Shown here: positions 21,316 to 33,102 of the stretch, piece after piece | Layout: the number at the start of each line of letters is the position of its first letter | Numbering within the stretch: position 1 is the first letter of the stretch | From: Piezodorus guildinii | Lineage: Eukaryota; Arthropoda; Insecta; Hemiptera; Pentatomidae | Direction: 5' to 3' | DNA length: 64,000 bases | Assembly: GCA_023052935.1 (NCBI GenBank) | Contig: CM041292.1 | Span: 140,643,143-140,707,142, forward strand | Program-made: the position numbers and the translations under genes | Notes under the pieces: model-generated | The model's input: the letters and a program-made list of their open reading frames with translations, nothing else | What the model was told of the DNA's origin: nothing | The model's database searches: none

Positions 21316-24000
21316 ATGACTTCACCTAACTCCTTATCCATTCTCCTATGGAATGCGAATGGTGTTAGAAATCATGCTGACGAACTTACAGCTTTATTGC
21401 AAGACAAAAACGTTGACGTAGCACTTATTACTGAAACTAGACTAACCACTAAACAGTTCTTCAAAATACCTCAATACGTAACATACCGTACGGACCACCC
21501 AGACGGCAAAGCCCATGCCGGTACTGCTGTCATTATGCACCAGTCCCTCTCTCATCACTTACTCCCACTTCCTACCTATGATTTCCTACAAGCCACAGCC
21601 ATAGTAATCAAAACTTTTTCCTTTCCAGTAACCCTTACATCAGCATATTGCCCTCCCAAACATTCCATTTCCAACACCGAATTTGTATCCTTTCTAAATT
21701 CCTTAGGAAATCATTTCATTCTGGGTGCAGACTTAAATGCCAAGCATCAGCAGTGGGGTTCGAGAACCACGAATTCTCGTGGAAGAAATTTGCTGTCTGC
21801 ACTCAACTCCCGTCATTTCAATCTCCTACCTCCTGATTCCCCTACCTACTGGCCAACCGATCCCAACCGTAATCCTGACATCCTTGACTTCTTCATTCAC
21901 AGCGGATTAGGCTCCCTCAACTTATCTGTAACTCGACTTGATGAACTATCCTCAGACCATAGTCCACTGATCCTAAAAGTATCTCTCACTCCAATTCCAA
22001 AACCTATCCCACCGTCATTTATCCGAGGCCCTGTCAACTGGACCCTATTTCGCCAAATCCTGACCGATAATATTAACCTCAGGGCGACCCTCAAAACCCC
22101 AGAAGACCTTGACGATTCCGTCTACTCCTTCACCACCGCCATTCAGCAAGCTGTCTGGACTGCCTCCTCTCCTAAGCACTCCAATATAACTCCTATCCAA
22201 AACCATTTGCCTCAACACCTTACAGACCTAATCCATGCAAAACGCCGTGCCAGATCATTATGGCAGCGCACCCGACACCCAACAGATCGCCGCTCCTATA
22301 ACTTCTATTGTAGACAATTGAAGCAGGAGTTGGCGACCTTCCGTTCCCAGTCCTTTAATTCCTACCTCTCCTCTCTGTCAGCTAGTGACAATTCCCTGTG
22401 GAATGTCACGAAGAAGATTTTAAAATCCCATCAAGTTTCCCATCCTCTCCGGCGTGGTGATGACTCCTGGGCTGCGTCTGATGAAGATAAAGCCGAGGAA
22501 TTCGCCACACACCTCTCCAAAGTATTCACTCCTCACCCGGAATCCCAAAGCAATCATACCGCAGCAGTACAAGACTTCCTTTTGTCACCAATACCTCTTT
22601 CCCTACCTCCTAAAGCTATTAATCCCTCTGAGGTTAAATATCTTCTCCAGAAACTGACCCTCCGTAAATCTCCTGGACATGATCTCCTTACCCCCCAGAT
22701 CCTACGTCAACTTCCGCAGAAAGCTATTATATTCCTTACCTATATCTACAACTGCATCCTACGCACCACCTATTTTCCTCTCTTGTGGAAACATTCCACA
22801 ATCATTCTCTTCCTAAAACCAGGTAAACCTTCCAGCAACACTTCATCCTACAGACCTATTAGTCTACTCCCCATCCTCTCAAAAGTGTTTGAAAAACTCC
22901 TTCTAAAACGAATCCTGCCTATATTAGAATCACAAAATCTTCCTTCCCATCAGTTTGGTTTCCGTGCTCATCATTCCACTGTTCAACAAGGACTCCGAGT
23001 TGTAGACCATATTTCCTCAGCCCTTGAATGCAAAGAGTATTGTTCTGGTGCGTTTCTGGACATAGCGCAAGCTTTTGACCGGGTATGGCACACCGGATTA
23101 CTCTTCAAGCTTAAAACGCATTTACCCCAGTCTCTATACCTCATTCTACGATCCTATCTCTCAAACCGCTCCTTCCGAGTTCGCTGTGGTGTAGAATTTT
23201 CTAACTTTTATCCCATTGAGGCCGGTGTTCCTCAAGGCAGCGTCTTGGGACCCGTCCTCTACATCCTTTACACTGCTGATATTCCTAATCATCCTGACAC
23301 CTTTCTGGCAACATTTGCAGATGACACCGCCATCCTATCATCCAATTCCGATCCTGAAATAGCATCCTTAATCCTGCAAAGACACCTTTGTCTGATCGAG
23401 GACTGGTGTAATGCTTGGCGTATTAAGGTTAATGAAAGCAAATGCACCCACGTCACCTTCACCCTTCGACGCCAATCCTGTCCAATGGTTCATTTCAATT
23501 CCATACCGCTTCCTTCCTCAGACACAGTCCGGTATCTTGGCTTACTACTAGACAAAAGATTGACGTGGAACCCACATACAAGATTTAAACGAAAAGAACT
23601 CAACAGACGATTCGGACAGTTATACAGACTACTTAACAGAAAATCTAAGCTTACAGTTGACAACAAATTATTACTTTACAAGACAATACTGAAGCCAATG
23701 TGGACCTACGGACTTGAACTGTGGGGAACAGCCAAACGTTCTAACATCAAACGCATTCAATCCTTTCAATCCAAAGTCCTCCGAACAATAGTAAATGCTC
23801 CTTATTATGTCTCCAATTATACCTTACACCACGACCTTAATGTTCCATTTATTTCAGACCTGATTCCATCTAAATTTTCCAAATTCCACCAGAACCTCAT
23901 TCATCATCCTAATCCTCTAGCACAATCCCTATCCAGCTCCACTCATCCATACGACCCTCCTAGAAGGTTGAAACGGCAGTGGCCCCGAGACATATTGTAA
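21316..24000 (+). CDS. J6 ORF2: endonuclease-reverse transcriptase
   Basis: The protein has 894 residues, exactly as in J1. The endonuclease at 1-225 has LLWNANGVRNH, TETRL, GADLNAKHQQWG, SPTYWPTDPNRNPD and a final SSDHSPL. The reverse transcriptase has SSYRPISLLPILSKVFEK, HQFGFRAHHST, motif A LDIAQAFDRVW, motif B GVPQGSVLGP, catalytic FADD and YLGLLLDKRLTWNPHT. The C-terminus is PPRRLKRQWPRDIL. All expected catalytic residues are present. Equal length and conserved motifs at clear sequence distance from J1 suggest that both lineages stayed under selection until recently. Confidence 0.95.
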   Translation: MTSPNSLSILLWNANGVRNHADELTALLQDKNVDVALITETRLTTKQFFKIPQYVTYRTDHPDGKAHAGTAVIMHQSLSHHLLPLPTYDFLQATAIVIKTFSFPVTLTSAYCPPKHSISNTEFVSFLNSLGNHFILGADLNAKHQQWGSRTTNSRGRNLLSALNSRHFNLLPPDSPTYWPTDPNRNPDILDFFIHSGLGSLNLSVTRLDELSSDHSPLILKVSLTPIPKPIPPSFIRGPVNWTLFRQILTDNINLRATLKTPEDLDDSVYSFTTAIQQAVWTASSPKHSNITPIQNHLPQHLTDLIHAKRRARSLWQRTRHPTDRRSYNFYCRQLKQELATFRSQSFNSYLSSLSASDNSLWNVTKKILKSHQVSHPLRRGDDSWAASDEDKAEEFATHLSKVFTPHPESQSNHTAAVQDFLLSPIPLSLPPKAINPSEVKYLLQKLTLRKSPGHDLLTPQILRQLPQKAIIFLTYIYNCILRTTYFPLLWKHSTIILFLKPGKPSSNTSSYRPISLLPILSKVFEKLLLKRILPILESQNLPSHQFGFRAHHSTVQQGLRVVDHISSALECKEYCSGAFLDIAQAFDRVWHTGLLFKLKTHLPQSLYLILRSYLSNRSFRVRCGVEFSNFYPIEAGVPQGSVLGPVLYILYTADIPNHPDTFLATFADDTAILSSNSDPEIASLILQRHLCLIEDWCNAWRIKVNESKCTHVTFTLRRQSCPMVHFNSIPLPSSDTVRYLGLLLDKRLTWNPHTRFKRKELNRRFGQLYRLLNRKSKLTVDNKLLLYKTILKPMWTYGLELWGTAKRSNIKRIQSFQSKVLRTIVNAPYYVSNYTLHHDLNVPFISDLIPSKFSKFHQNLIHHPNPLAQSLSSSTHPYDPPRRLKRQWPRDIL

Positions 24001-24489
24001 ATACCTATTCTGGAGTTCTGACACTGGTCAGATTCTCCTCTCATGTGCGGTGTGATTGTGGCTGTGGCGCCCTCACTTAGCTTCCGCTGGCTCTCACCAG
24101 TGATGCGGCTGAGAGGGAGGCGCTGGGATCCTTTGGACTCGGCTTGTCCTTCCACAAGTGGGGGACAAGCCCCGTCTGGGGTTCCCGAGCTGATTGTAAA
24201 TATTGTACATAGGTATGAATGTGACATGTTTTGTTTATTTATTTGTTAACTTCATTTATTTGTATTTATTTTGTCTATAAATTTTGTTATTGTATACGTT
24301 TATTTATTTTGATTTTATTTTATGTACTTTGACTTTCCTTTTGTTTATATTGTAAATATTGTATGAGTGAGATCCTGTAGCACTATTATTATTGTCTATT
24401 ATGACAAATTGTAATATATACGAATAAAATAAAAAAAAAAAAAAAAAAAAAAAAATATTAGATGGGAAAAAAAAAAAAAAAAAAAAAAA
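24001..24489 (+). other. J6 3' UTR and double poly(A) tail
   Basis: The stem-loop equivalent to that of J1 lies at 24067-24123 (GCGCC/GGCGC, TTAGC/GCTGA, GCTGG/CCAGT). AATAAAATAAAA starts the tail at about 24424. The tail is two A-runs of about 25 separated by TATTAGATGGG. Confidence 0.75.
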
Positions 24490-24530
24490 AATAAACGGAG
24501 GTAAGTGAAAGTCCTGTGTTGCGCTCAACA
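24490..24530 (+). mobile_element. REP-1 copy c, right end
   Basis: It begins with the second TSD AATAAACGG (24490-24498), followed by the REP-1 right end AGGTAAGTGAAAGTCCTGTG and CAACAGATTTTATTT. Confidence 0.75.
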
Positions 24531-26970
24531 GATTTTATTTCGTTCTCTCCTGGATTTTTAACGACAATTTGTGATGTGTTTAACATCTTCATAAAAAATT
24601 AAATTAATAGGTGTTCCAAATAATTACTCAAAAAGAAAATATGATTTTAGGATTTAATTAACCTCCGTATGACGAGAATTAATATTGAATTACCAATAAT
24701 AAATTGAAATTGATTAATTGAATTAATGAATTACCAAGGTCATTAATTGAATAATAAAATATAATAAACCAATGTTCTTTTATTACAATTACAATACCTA
24801 ATAAGAAAATATTATGAAATACCGTAAGAAATCGACAGTACAATGCCACAATTCCACTTCCGACAGCACGGATTTTGTCCTAAACCTAATCAGTAGCATT
24901 TTAAGGAGGCTGAATGTGACCGAAAAGGGACTTTCGACTCTAGAGCGGGCTGATATAACACAATAAAAATTTGCTGCACGCAGCCGGTATCGAACCGAAG
25001 CATGGAAGTTATGCTGACATACACTCTAGGCTACTCCACTACTTCAAAACAAAACATCTTGGACGTGTAGATTCTTTTAATGCAGAAAATTTATCTTTCA
25101 CTTATCCACACCAATATAATATGGATAATAAACCAATATAATCCAATGGTACACCATTATTGCGATCGTGATAACTATTGAATCCTAAGTTTTATATTCA
25201 AGGTGGAGGAGGGGAGGGGAGAGAGGGGGGAGGAAGCTAAGTGTTATATTCAAGGTAGTTATTACAAATTACTAGCTAGAAAGTTATTACAAATGTTTAC
25301 CCTATTTTGGCAATGTGAAAAATGTTTGAAAACAAATGTGAAAACTATTTTCACCCTATTATTATGGAATACTGACGAACGTTGAAACACAGATCCAAGA
25401 TCGGTCATCATTCAATAATCGAGCACAGGCAGAAACGTGCTTTGATTAGTTTGATGTTAGACAGCAATTTTATTAAGAAAGACAAGGAAATATTATAGAT
25501 TTTTCCTTACAATAGACTTTCTTTAATTAACAAAATTAAAATTTTTATTTTCCGAAGTACCAAATGAAATCAGATTCTGGAAATAGAACCTTACTACCGC
25601 AACAATAGCGGACCCGAGGGAGAGCTAAACTAAAAAAAAAAAATATTAATACAAAATGACCTTACTTAAAAAAAAAAAAAAATATTGCCCTTATACCTAA
25701 CTAAACAATAAGTTATGTATATTTTTCTCAACTACCCATGAATATACTCTAATGGAATATATAAGGGCTTTTTCAACATAAAGATGATTTGGAAATCTTA
25801 GTGTGGGGTTGTAAAAATGACATTATTAGTTAGCTAAATTTAGAATTTTTCAAATATTTCGTTAATACATCATAGAAGTTAGTTCTTACTTCTTGCGGTG
25901 GAATGGTGAAAAAGTAAACCTATTAGTTTTTTTTTTTTTTTTTAGTTATATATTTTCTATTCCAACAAAATTTCTTCTAGTAACAACATTTTTACTAAGC
26001 CGAAGTACCAAATGAATAATTGAATTAAATTCTAAGAGGGTTTGCCCAATCGACTTTAAATCATAAGCTAGCCGTTATACGGCGACTTCTACTTCAAAAC
26101 TACAAACTTTAAAAGCAATCATAAGTCAATTTTATAACGGTCATTACTGGAGAGAAGAGGTTTATAACCGCCGCTCTGTGGAAACGACCTATTCGAAAGC
26201 TGGAGATCCTTTATTTTCAAGTGTATTCAGGGCGCAGTGTTCCCGTCGAAAAATACCATTTTCCTCAAATTTATGGTTTTCTTTTACGGTTGGAGGAGTT
26301 TCCTGAGCTGAGGGGGTATGACAGAGCTATAAAGGGGTTTACACTTTCCTCGCAGCATAATCTCGCCGTAAGGAGTCGAAAGCCAATTTTCCGAGGGGCT
26401 TTGATTCTAGTGTTCTTCATGTTTGTCGATTAGCTGAAGGCGTCAACACCTGTCAGAGAAAATGACATGTTTTGGCAATTTCGTAAATAACTAGCTTATA
26501 CAGCCAGGGAGCTGCTATCCAATTTCGATTTGCTGGCTATTCCATCATGGCTTTATAAATTGTTCAAAGAATCGCTGAAATTAATTTAAATTCCATTATA
26601 TTTTTTTATTTTATTTTTTTACTTGGAACATTAATTCATAAAAAATTATTTAATTTTTTTTTTTGAACAACTTAAGTTGACAGATTTCAATTTGTTCCAT
26701 ATCAACCTGATTAAAGTTCATAAAATATTTAATATGTACTGTAATCCACTACTTCGTGATTTCAAATATATAGTATAATTACAATACATAAAGTAAAACT
26801 ATTTTGTGATGGAGAAGTTTGGTGGGGGTGCGGTCATCAACAAAATACATTAATAAGACAATTTTATTTTATTTGTATGCCAACGTTTGGGCTTGTGGGG
26901 TTTTACTTATCAGGGCTGGCTCTCGAAAAAAATGCATTTTGGAAATCATTAAATAAAAATATATTAAATA
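24531..26970. other. AT-rich DNA with a tRNA-like remnant and a GC-richer island
   Basis: At 24972-25045 the minus strand has a tRNA-like head ending in B box GGTTCGATACC. At 25085-25180 CTTTCACTTATCC and TTGCGATCGTGATAAC resemble a broken REP-1 left end. A purine-rich GGAGGGGAGGGGAGAG tract lies at about 25204-25232. About 26085-26470 is GC-richer and complex without a convincing coding pattern. No gene is recognised. Confidence 0.4.
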
Positions 26971-27230
26971 AGGCATCACCTCTAGCAGGGTGGCTAGCTT
27001 TACATTCTTCTATGCCAAAGGTTACAGGTTTTAACCCGCAAGTGGTCCTAATATTTTTTAATAGGAGTAAGAAACCTTTATTATGCCGTCCTTCGGAGAC
27101 GACGTAAAAAGTTGCCCCGGGACCTGTACGATGTCGGGTACTCGTTAAAGATCCCTATTTTAATGAAACCTGGACCATCAAAATTTAGGACTCCCACTGT
27201 AACATCTGTAGCAAGTTACGTTAAATGAAA
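26971..27230 (+). mobile_element. SINE-A copy 1
   Basis: This is a tRNA-derived SINE. The head has A-box-like GGGTGGCTAGC and a degraded B box GGTTTTAACCC. The body contains GCCGTCCTTCGGAG, GATGTCGGGTACTCG, TTAAAGATCCCTATTTTAAT and GGACTCCCACTGTAACAT, and it ends near ACGTTAAATGAAA. The same order recurs on the minus strand at 28.8, 29.1, 44.1 and 57.1 kb and in part at 39.7 kb. Confidence 0.8.
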
Positions 27231-28361
27231 TATTTATAACAAAGTAATATAAATTGAAGTGCGTAATAGTTTTAAAATTTAATTTAATAAGCAATTGTGT
27301 ATAGGTTACGATTGGATAATTTATTTTTCTTATATTCATGCTCTAACAGTAGAAAAAATAACAACTGTATATTGAAATTTGTATACAATAACTAGTAAAT
27401 GATGTTATTGTTACAGAGAATGAAATCATTTTTGAATAAATTAAAGAATACGTTAAATTCACAATGGATGGATATACAGTGGGTAAAAAGACACCTCAAT
27501 TAGAATTTAAATTTTAAACGTTATTATTGTTATTGATACGTATTTTTAATATGTGTTTATTAAATTTGCATACATTTTGTATACAAAGTTTAATATTCTA
27601 TTGCTTTTTGTTTATTTTATCCACTCCATTGATATGAGAACAATGAAGTTTCAAAGCTTAGCCTAAACAAAATTACTTATTTATTGACTGAACTTCAAGA
27701 CCCGTTGATAACTTAAATTATAGGCAAACTTTGAGTTATAAAATCTCAGTATAAAAAAAAAAAAAATAAAATAAAAGAATTATTAATTTTATTTCATTTG
27801 TTCTCAAAATAATGAGAACAAAACATGCAGCTAAGATTTTATGACTAAGAATGTATGACGTATAGCGTACAGTTTTTCAATTACAAACCTGATTTTCTGT
27901 GTTTATTATACTATCTAATATATTAAATATTGTAGGACTTGTGCTATCAAAGCGAAAATGCATATTTATATACTGAAAAAACAACAACAGTATATTTGAG
28001 CATTAACCACTTTCAACCTTAAAAAAAAAAAAAAAATAATACTATGAAAACTTTTGGAGGATCATTTAGCTTAGAGAGTTGAACTGGTAAAGAGACTGGA
28101 GACTCCATTTATCAGGCGTGGTCTGGTATGGAATGAGCTGAGGCAGTCGGCGACCACGGACAATGTCCACTGGCTGACCATACCACCTCCCTCTGTCTTG
28201 GCCTATTGTTCTCTATATGGTTCCCTTCTGTCAGTAGAATATACCTCTGGGTATGTCATTTATTTATATGAGCAGCTTAATTTACACATACTGACAGCTT
28301 AAAAAGCATTTTAAACATGGAAATATCGTATAATATATATGTATTAAAAAAAAAAAAAAAC
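27231..28361. other. AT-rich DNA with an unassigned island
   Basis: No gene is recognised. About 28065-28260 is GC-richer (for example GGCGTGGTCTGGTATGG and GGCAGTCGGCGACCACGG) and may be an old repeat. The remainder is AT-rich with A-runs. Confidence 0.4.
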
Positions 28362-28675
28362 CTGTACACTACAACCCATGGTGGGTCTTGAGCTCAATAC
28401 ATATAGAAATTCTTACTGCTTCTAGGCACATGACAGCGCAATGAAGTGATTATTTCTTGATCACGCTCAACCGTCACGCTTTTTCCCCATTTTTTTAGGT
28501 ACCCATTTCATAGAGGCTGGGTCTGTCCCAGTTGGGTCTCTATACCCTAACCCTAGGGTCGCTCCCCCCCCCCTCCCCGACTGGGCTAATAGAATAAATC
28601 CGCCGGGATTCGAGCCCAGGACCCGGAGAACAGTAGACTTGTGCTCTATCCACTAAACCACGCCGCTCCCATTAA
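28362..28675 (-). mobile_element. SINE-B copy 1
   Basis: On the minus strand a tRNA-like head (GTGGTTTAGTGGATAGAGC, B box GGCTCGAATCCC) is followed by a body with a GGGTCTCTATACC-like segment and GTACCT. The plus strand shows AGGTACCCATTTC, GATCACGCTCAACCG and GGTGGGTCTTGAGCTC. The same blocks in the same order occur at 45705-45998, which defines the family. A C-rich tract (CCCCCCCCCTCCCC) interrupts it at about 28565. Confidence 0.7.
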
Positions 28676-28828
28676 ATAATTAAATCTAATAGTATTGGCA
28701 TTTTCTTAATCAGCAGATTGCTCGCAGAAATCTAATTGTTGGTATTATATATCGTAAGGTTCTTTTTGTGCTATTAACAAAACACTGCGTATTGTTTGTT
28801 TGCTCATTTATCGTCACTTTAAGCAAGT

Positions 28829-29074
28829 TTTGTTTATTTTATTTAACGTCACTTTAAGCTACTATGGCTAATCGGACGATGCTACAGTAGGAGTCCTAAA
28901 TTTTGCCTATCAAGGTTTTATTAGGATAGGGATCTTTTACGAGTACCTGACATCGTACAGGCTCGGAAACACCTTTTAACGTCCAATCGGAAGAACGGCA
29001 TAACTAGGACCACCTGCGGGTTTGAACCCGTGACGTTTGGCATAGGGGGCTGTTATGCTAAGCACCCTGCTATA
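28829..29074 (-). mobile_element. SINE-A copy 3 (minus strand)
   Basis: The plus strand reads the family backwards: TTAACGTCACTTTAAGC, GGCTAATCGGACGATGCTAC, GAGTACCTGACATCG, then the head with GGGTTTGAACCCG (B box on minus) and GCTGTTATGCTAAGC. It is nearly complete. Confidence 0.8.
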
Positions 29075-29079
29075 GATAA

Positions 29080-29303
29080 TCCCACTTTAAGCAAGTGTTG
29101 CTTATCGGAAGATGGAGTCCTATTTTTTTTCTCTCCAGGTTTAAATAGGCTAGGGTACCGGACATTACATCGGCTCGGGACCAACATTTTGAGGACACCA
29201 AGACCAAGGGTTACTTACTCTCTTTAAAAAGTCCTAGAGCTATCTCTCGGGATGGGCATAGGAGGCTGTGATGCTAGCCACTACGCCATAGGTGACCTCC
29301 ACA
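29080..29303 (-). mobile_element. SINE-A copy 4, divergent, adjacent to copy 3
   Basis: It has the same minus-strand order as copy 3 but is more diverged: CACTTTAAGCAAGTGTTG, CGGACATTACATCGGCTCGG and GGCTGTGATGCTAGCCACTACGCC. It starts six bases after copy 3, giving a head-to-tail pair. The segment CACTTTAAGCAAG also occurs at about 28815. Confidence 0.65.
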
Positions 29304-31784
29304 CTACATTCAGACTGATACCAATGAAACATATATCCCTCAATCAACGAACATCTTTGTCTAGTTTGGATTATAGGGAAATACAAAAATTAAAAAAACA
29401 CAAGGCATGGCTGAACAAAAAAAGGAAAAAAAAATGCTGACAATTATTAAACAATCATTTGATATTTAGAAATATTCAAATATAGTTTAAAATTAATAGG
29501 ATTTGTTAAGGAGGATTAGTTCAACAAGGAATCTTGTGTTGAACAAGTCAACTTCAATGTATGTACAAAATTTTAAAAATACCGTTCAATTGGTATAATA
29601 CATTCATGGGCTTTTATATACAGTAATTTTCATGAATCCGGCACGGTTATAAGAAAAATAAAACCTCGAAACGTCTCCGAAATATAGTTTTATGTTAATT
29701 TCCTGGACCTGAAAGCCTTAAAAAACATTGTCATCGAGAACGAAGATCTATGTAAATTGGAAAGCGTGATTTCAATAGACTTTCACACCTGGATTCACAG
29801 GAATGTAACACAATAAAACTCCACTTTTCATAGTATAAAAACTTTTCCTCTTCTTAAATCTGTCTCACATGTGACATTTCTCATAACCTATCTCTTTGGA
29901 ATTCAATAAATATTCCCTTGTTTATATTGATACTTACAAGATATACTACAGAATATTTGAGCTTTTAATTACATTCATCTCAGAAAATGTTAACTTATTC
30001 TTTCTCACGTGATCGTCTTCGGTTATATTTTTTCATAGATTAAGTGTAACCATATATTGGTTAAAAAAAAAAAGATGTTTTAACGATTAATTTACTTATT
30101 TTGGTTTATTATTTAATTGACTATAACTGTTTTGTTTTTCCTTACAAAATAATTATTTTCCTTTTGTTACCTGTAAGCTTTTTGGATTATTTTGATCTGT
30201 AGTAAACAATATTTTTTATAAATAAGTCGATCATAGTAACGTTACTTGCTTCCAAATCTTGTTTTTTTTTTGTAACACAACATAATAACATAGTTGTCTC
30301 GATATATAAAAAGTTTTTGTTTATTAATATTACCACAATAGAGTTTTTTTTGCTTAGTTTGTTTTGACAAAGAAATTCAATGGCGTATATTTTTAATTAG
30401 AACCATATTTAACATGTAAAAAAAAAAAAAAAGTCATATACCACAATTTATGCTTGTGGCCCTGAGTAAACGTGATGTAAATGTCTTAAAATGCACTATT
30501 GTTCGTTATTTTAACCGATTCCTTTAAAAATCATCTTCTGTACTTTAATACCTACAGAGCTGAAACAGATTCAATATGACTTTTAATTGTACACAAATTT
30601 TAAAGTTAGGAGAAAAATAAATAGCTAAGCTAAAAATTAACTAAAATTAATAAATGATATTTGTATGTTTAATTTCTTCAGTATGTATTCTTGACTTTGA
30701 ATATTCAGATTTATCTTTGAATTCAAATTGAGGAGGTAGCTGAAAAATGTATCTGCGGATATCTGGAAACAGTCTTCTTCATTGTCCCAAGGTAACCATG
30801 CAGAAATAATAATGGAATATTTTTTGTTTTTCTATTTCCGAAAATGTTTTATATTGATTAAGCGGCAATCTAGAAGTTCTTTCGAAAAATATACTTTTTT
30901 GTGGTAATTTCTTTTATTTGTTTTGTAATATTTATAGAATCAGTTGAAAGGCGGGTATTTTTAAGTAAACATTTTTTTAAAAAAATGGAAAATTTGTCTC
31001 AAAAGAATTGGAAATCGGTGAAAATGAAAATTCAGAAAAGTAAGTTTCTTAGATAGAAATCTTTTAACATTGTAAAGGAACACTTATAGAGAAAATTGAT
31101 TCTTTTATTCTTCAAAGAAACAGAGAGGCTGAAAAAATATTTTCCAATTCAGCTAGTATGCCACCTCTCAAAAGCTTATCAAGTGTTATTTTAAATTAAA
31201 TGATTAAAATCCAATTTACACGTTTAGAGTTGGAGAATGTTTGCTCCCAATTTAGTTATAAGGTTAGTTATAACCAGGCATAAGCATCCATTATCGTTCA
31301 AAAACATTTCTTAGGGGCTCCAAACCATATCGAAGGCATCTCAAACGTCCCCCAATTTTCCTCTCGGGCTTTCGGTAACCGCTAGCAATAATGGAAGAGG
31401 TTTTGTCTGATAACAAAGGCGATGAGATAACGTTGATAAGCACTTAGAAGGCCCGCAAGAACATGATGAAATTGGGATTAGTTTGTCCTCTACATTGTTT
31501 GTAATCACAACATATTCCAAGGTCCCCACAACACCCCAGAATTGGCTAGCGGTATGAATTCAGAAGTTTTTAGTTAGTGATTTGTTAAGCTGAGAAATGA
31601 TTATTATGATTCTGAATTTCGTAAAAAACATTTTTTGTAAATATTTAAAGCTACGTGATACAAACTTTTTCATTGTGTATAAAACGCTTGGCAGATGAAA
31701 ACAATGCACATAACTCGTTGAGACTAATTTCTACTTACCCTTCTACCTTTCTATTTCCACTACCTTACTAAGTACCAAATTATG
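29304..31784. other. AT-rich DNA with a complex island near 31.4 kb
   Basis: No gene or classified repeat is recognised in most of it. About 31285-31560 is less AT-rich and complex (CGGGCTTTCGGTAACCGC, AAGGCGATGAGATAACG) without a convincing coding frame. It may be conserved non-coding DNA. Confidence 0.4.
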
Positions 31785-31945
31785 TGTATTTTTTTATTTA
31801 TATTTTATTGAATTGTACAACTGTATATACATAAATACAACAAGTAAAAGTGTCGAATTACAATAAAGGGCTTGAAAAGGCTTGTGAAGAAACCACCCAG
31901 TGGTAGAACTTCGATGTCTATTTAAGTTAGTAAGTCCCGAGGCAA
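31785..31945 (-). mobile_element. J8: Jockey 3' end (J2 type), minus strand
   Basis: The plus strand shows TTTATTGAATTGTACAACTG, then AAGGGCTTG...AAGAAACCACCCAGTGGTAG, AACTTCGATGTCTATTTAAG and the end of the coding part (GTCCCGAGGC). These are the reverse complement of the J2/J12 3' UTR. It is strongly truncated. Confidence 0.75.
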
Positions 31946-32484
31946 TCTTCTAAAAATTTAAACTTTTGTTTTTACAATTAGAGCATTGATCCCCATAATG
32001 TACTATGTATGTTCTAAGAAATTTTACAGGAAGCGCAAAAATCTCTCATTACTATATAAATTAACTAACTTATTCTTTTTGTATTGAAATCAAGATTTTT
32101 TTTTTCTACTGATTAATAACACTGATTTAAAGTTATGAAAGAAAATGTTTTAATATGATTTGTATGAATTAAATGTGTCATTAGTACTTTTAGAAAAAAA
32201 TTGTATTTTTAAATCGTATTTTCGAAGAACTTAAGCAATGATGAGAATACAAATATGTCAAAAAATCAATTTCGTAAAAAATGTCCTTAGTGCCTATTGA
32301 AAATCAATGTCTCAAAGATCTCAAACACTATACACTTTTCTTCTCTTTAAAAACTTTAATTAACCATTACATCACTTTCTGTTGATCTATTGTTTTATGT
32401 TAATGCTATCACAGATTTGTTATTACTTTTAGTGGTGTGGATCACATTTCTCTTCATATCATTCTTAAGCTTGTCTTGATACTG
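31946..32484. other. AT-rich non-coding DNA
   Basis: I see no gene or classified repeat in this stretch. Confidence 0.55.
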
Positions 32485-32525
32485 AGGAGTGCGATCGTGA
32501 AAACTTTCGAATTCTAGTTCTCATC

Positions 32526-33020
32526 GGCTATATGGACCTACGGACTTGAACTGTGGGGGACAGCTAAACATTCTAACATCAAACGCATCCAAGCCTTCCA
32601 ATCCAAAGTCCTCCGAACAATAGTTAATGCTCCTTATTACGTTACCAACTGTACCCTACACCATGACCTTAATATTCCGTTTGTTTTAGACCTGGTAGCA
32701 TCCAAATTCTCCAAATTTCATCAGAACCTTACTCATCATCCTAACCCTCTAGCACAATCCCTATCTAGCACCACCCATCCCTACAATCCTCCTCCAAGAT
32801 TGAAACGGCAGCGGCCGCGAGACGTATTGTAAACATCTCTTGGATTTCGCTTTTTTTTCCACAAGTGGAGGGAAAGGCGCGGTCTGGGGTCCCTTTAGCA
32901 GTTGTGTATATTGTATATAGTTATGATTGTTTGTATGATGTTTATTTATTTGCCAAATTTTTATTTATCTCAATTATAGGTTGTTGTTTTGCTTTGTTTT
33001 TTTCTATTAATTATTATTTT

Positions 33021-33102
<82 letters not shown>

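Larger units (their letters stand above)
19661..24489 (+). mobile_element. J6: full-length Jockey-clade non-LTR retrotransposon
   Basis: The element is about 4.8 kb: a 338-bp 5' UTR, intact ORF1 and ORF2, a 3' UTR and a double A tail, within a 9-bp TSD. It is clearly related to J1 but diverged along its whole length, so it is a sister subfamily and not a recent copy of J1. It landed inside a REP-1 repeat. J4, J7 and J9 belong to the same subfamily. Both ORFs are undamaged, so it may be competent or recently inactivated. Confidence 0.93.

Noticed and set aside
26221..26433. 70-residue open frame in the GC-richer island
   Set aside because: No recognisable motif, and the frame is short and ends at random; kept only as an unassigned island.
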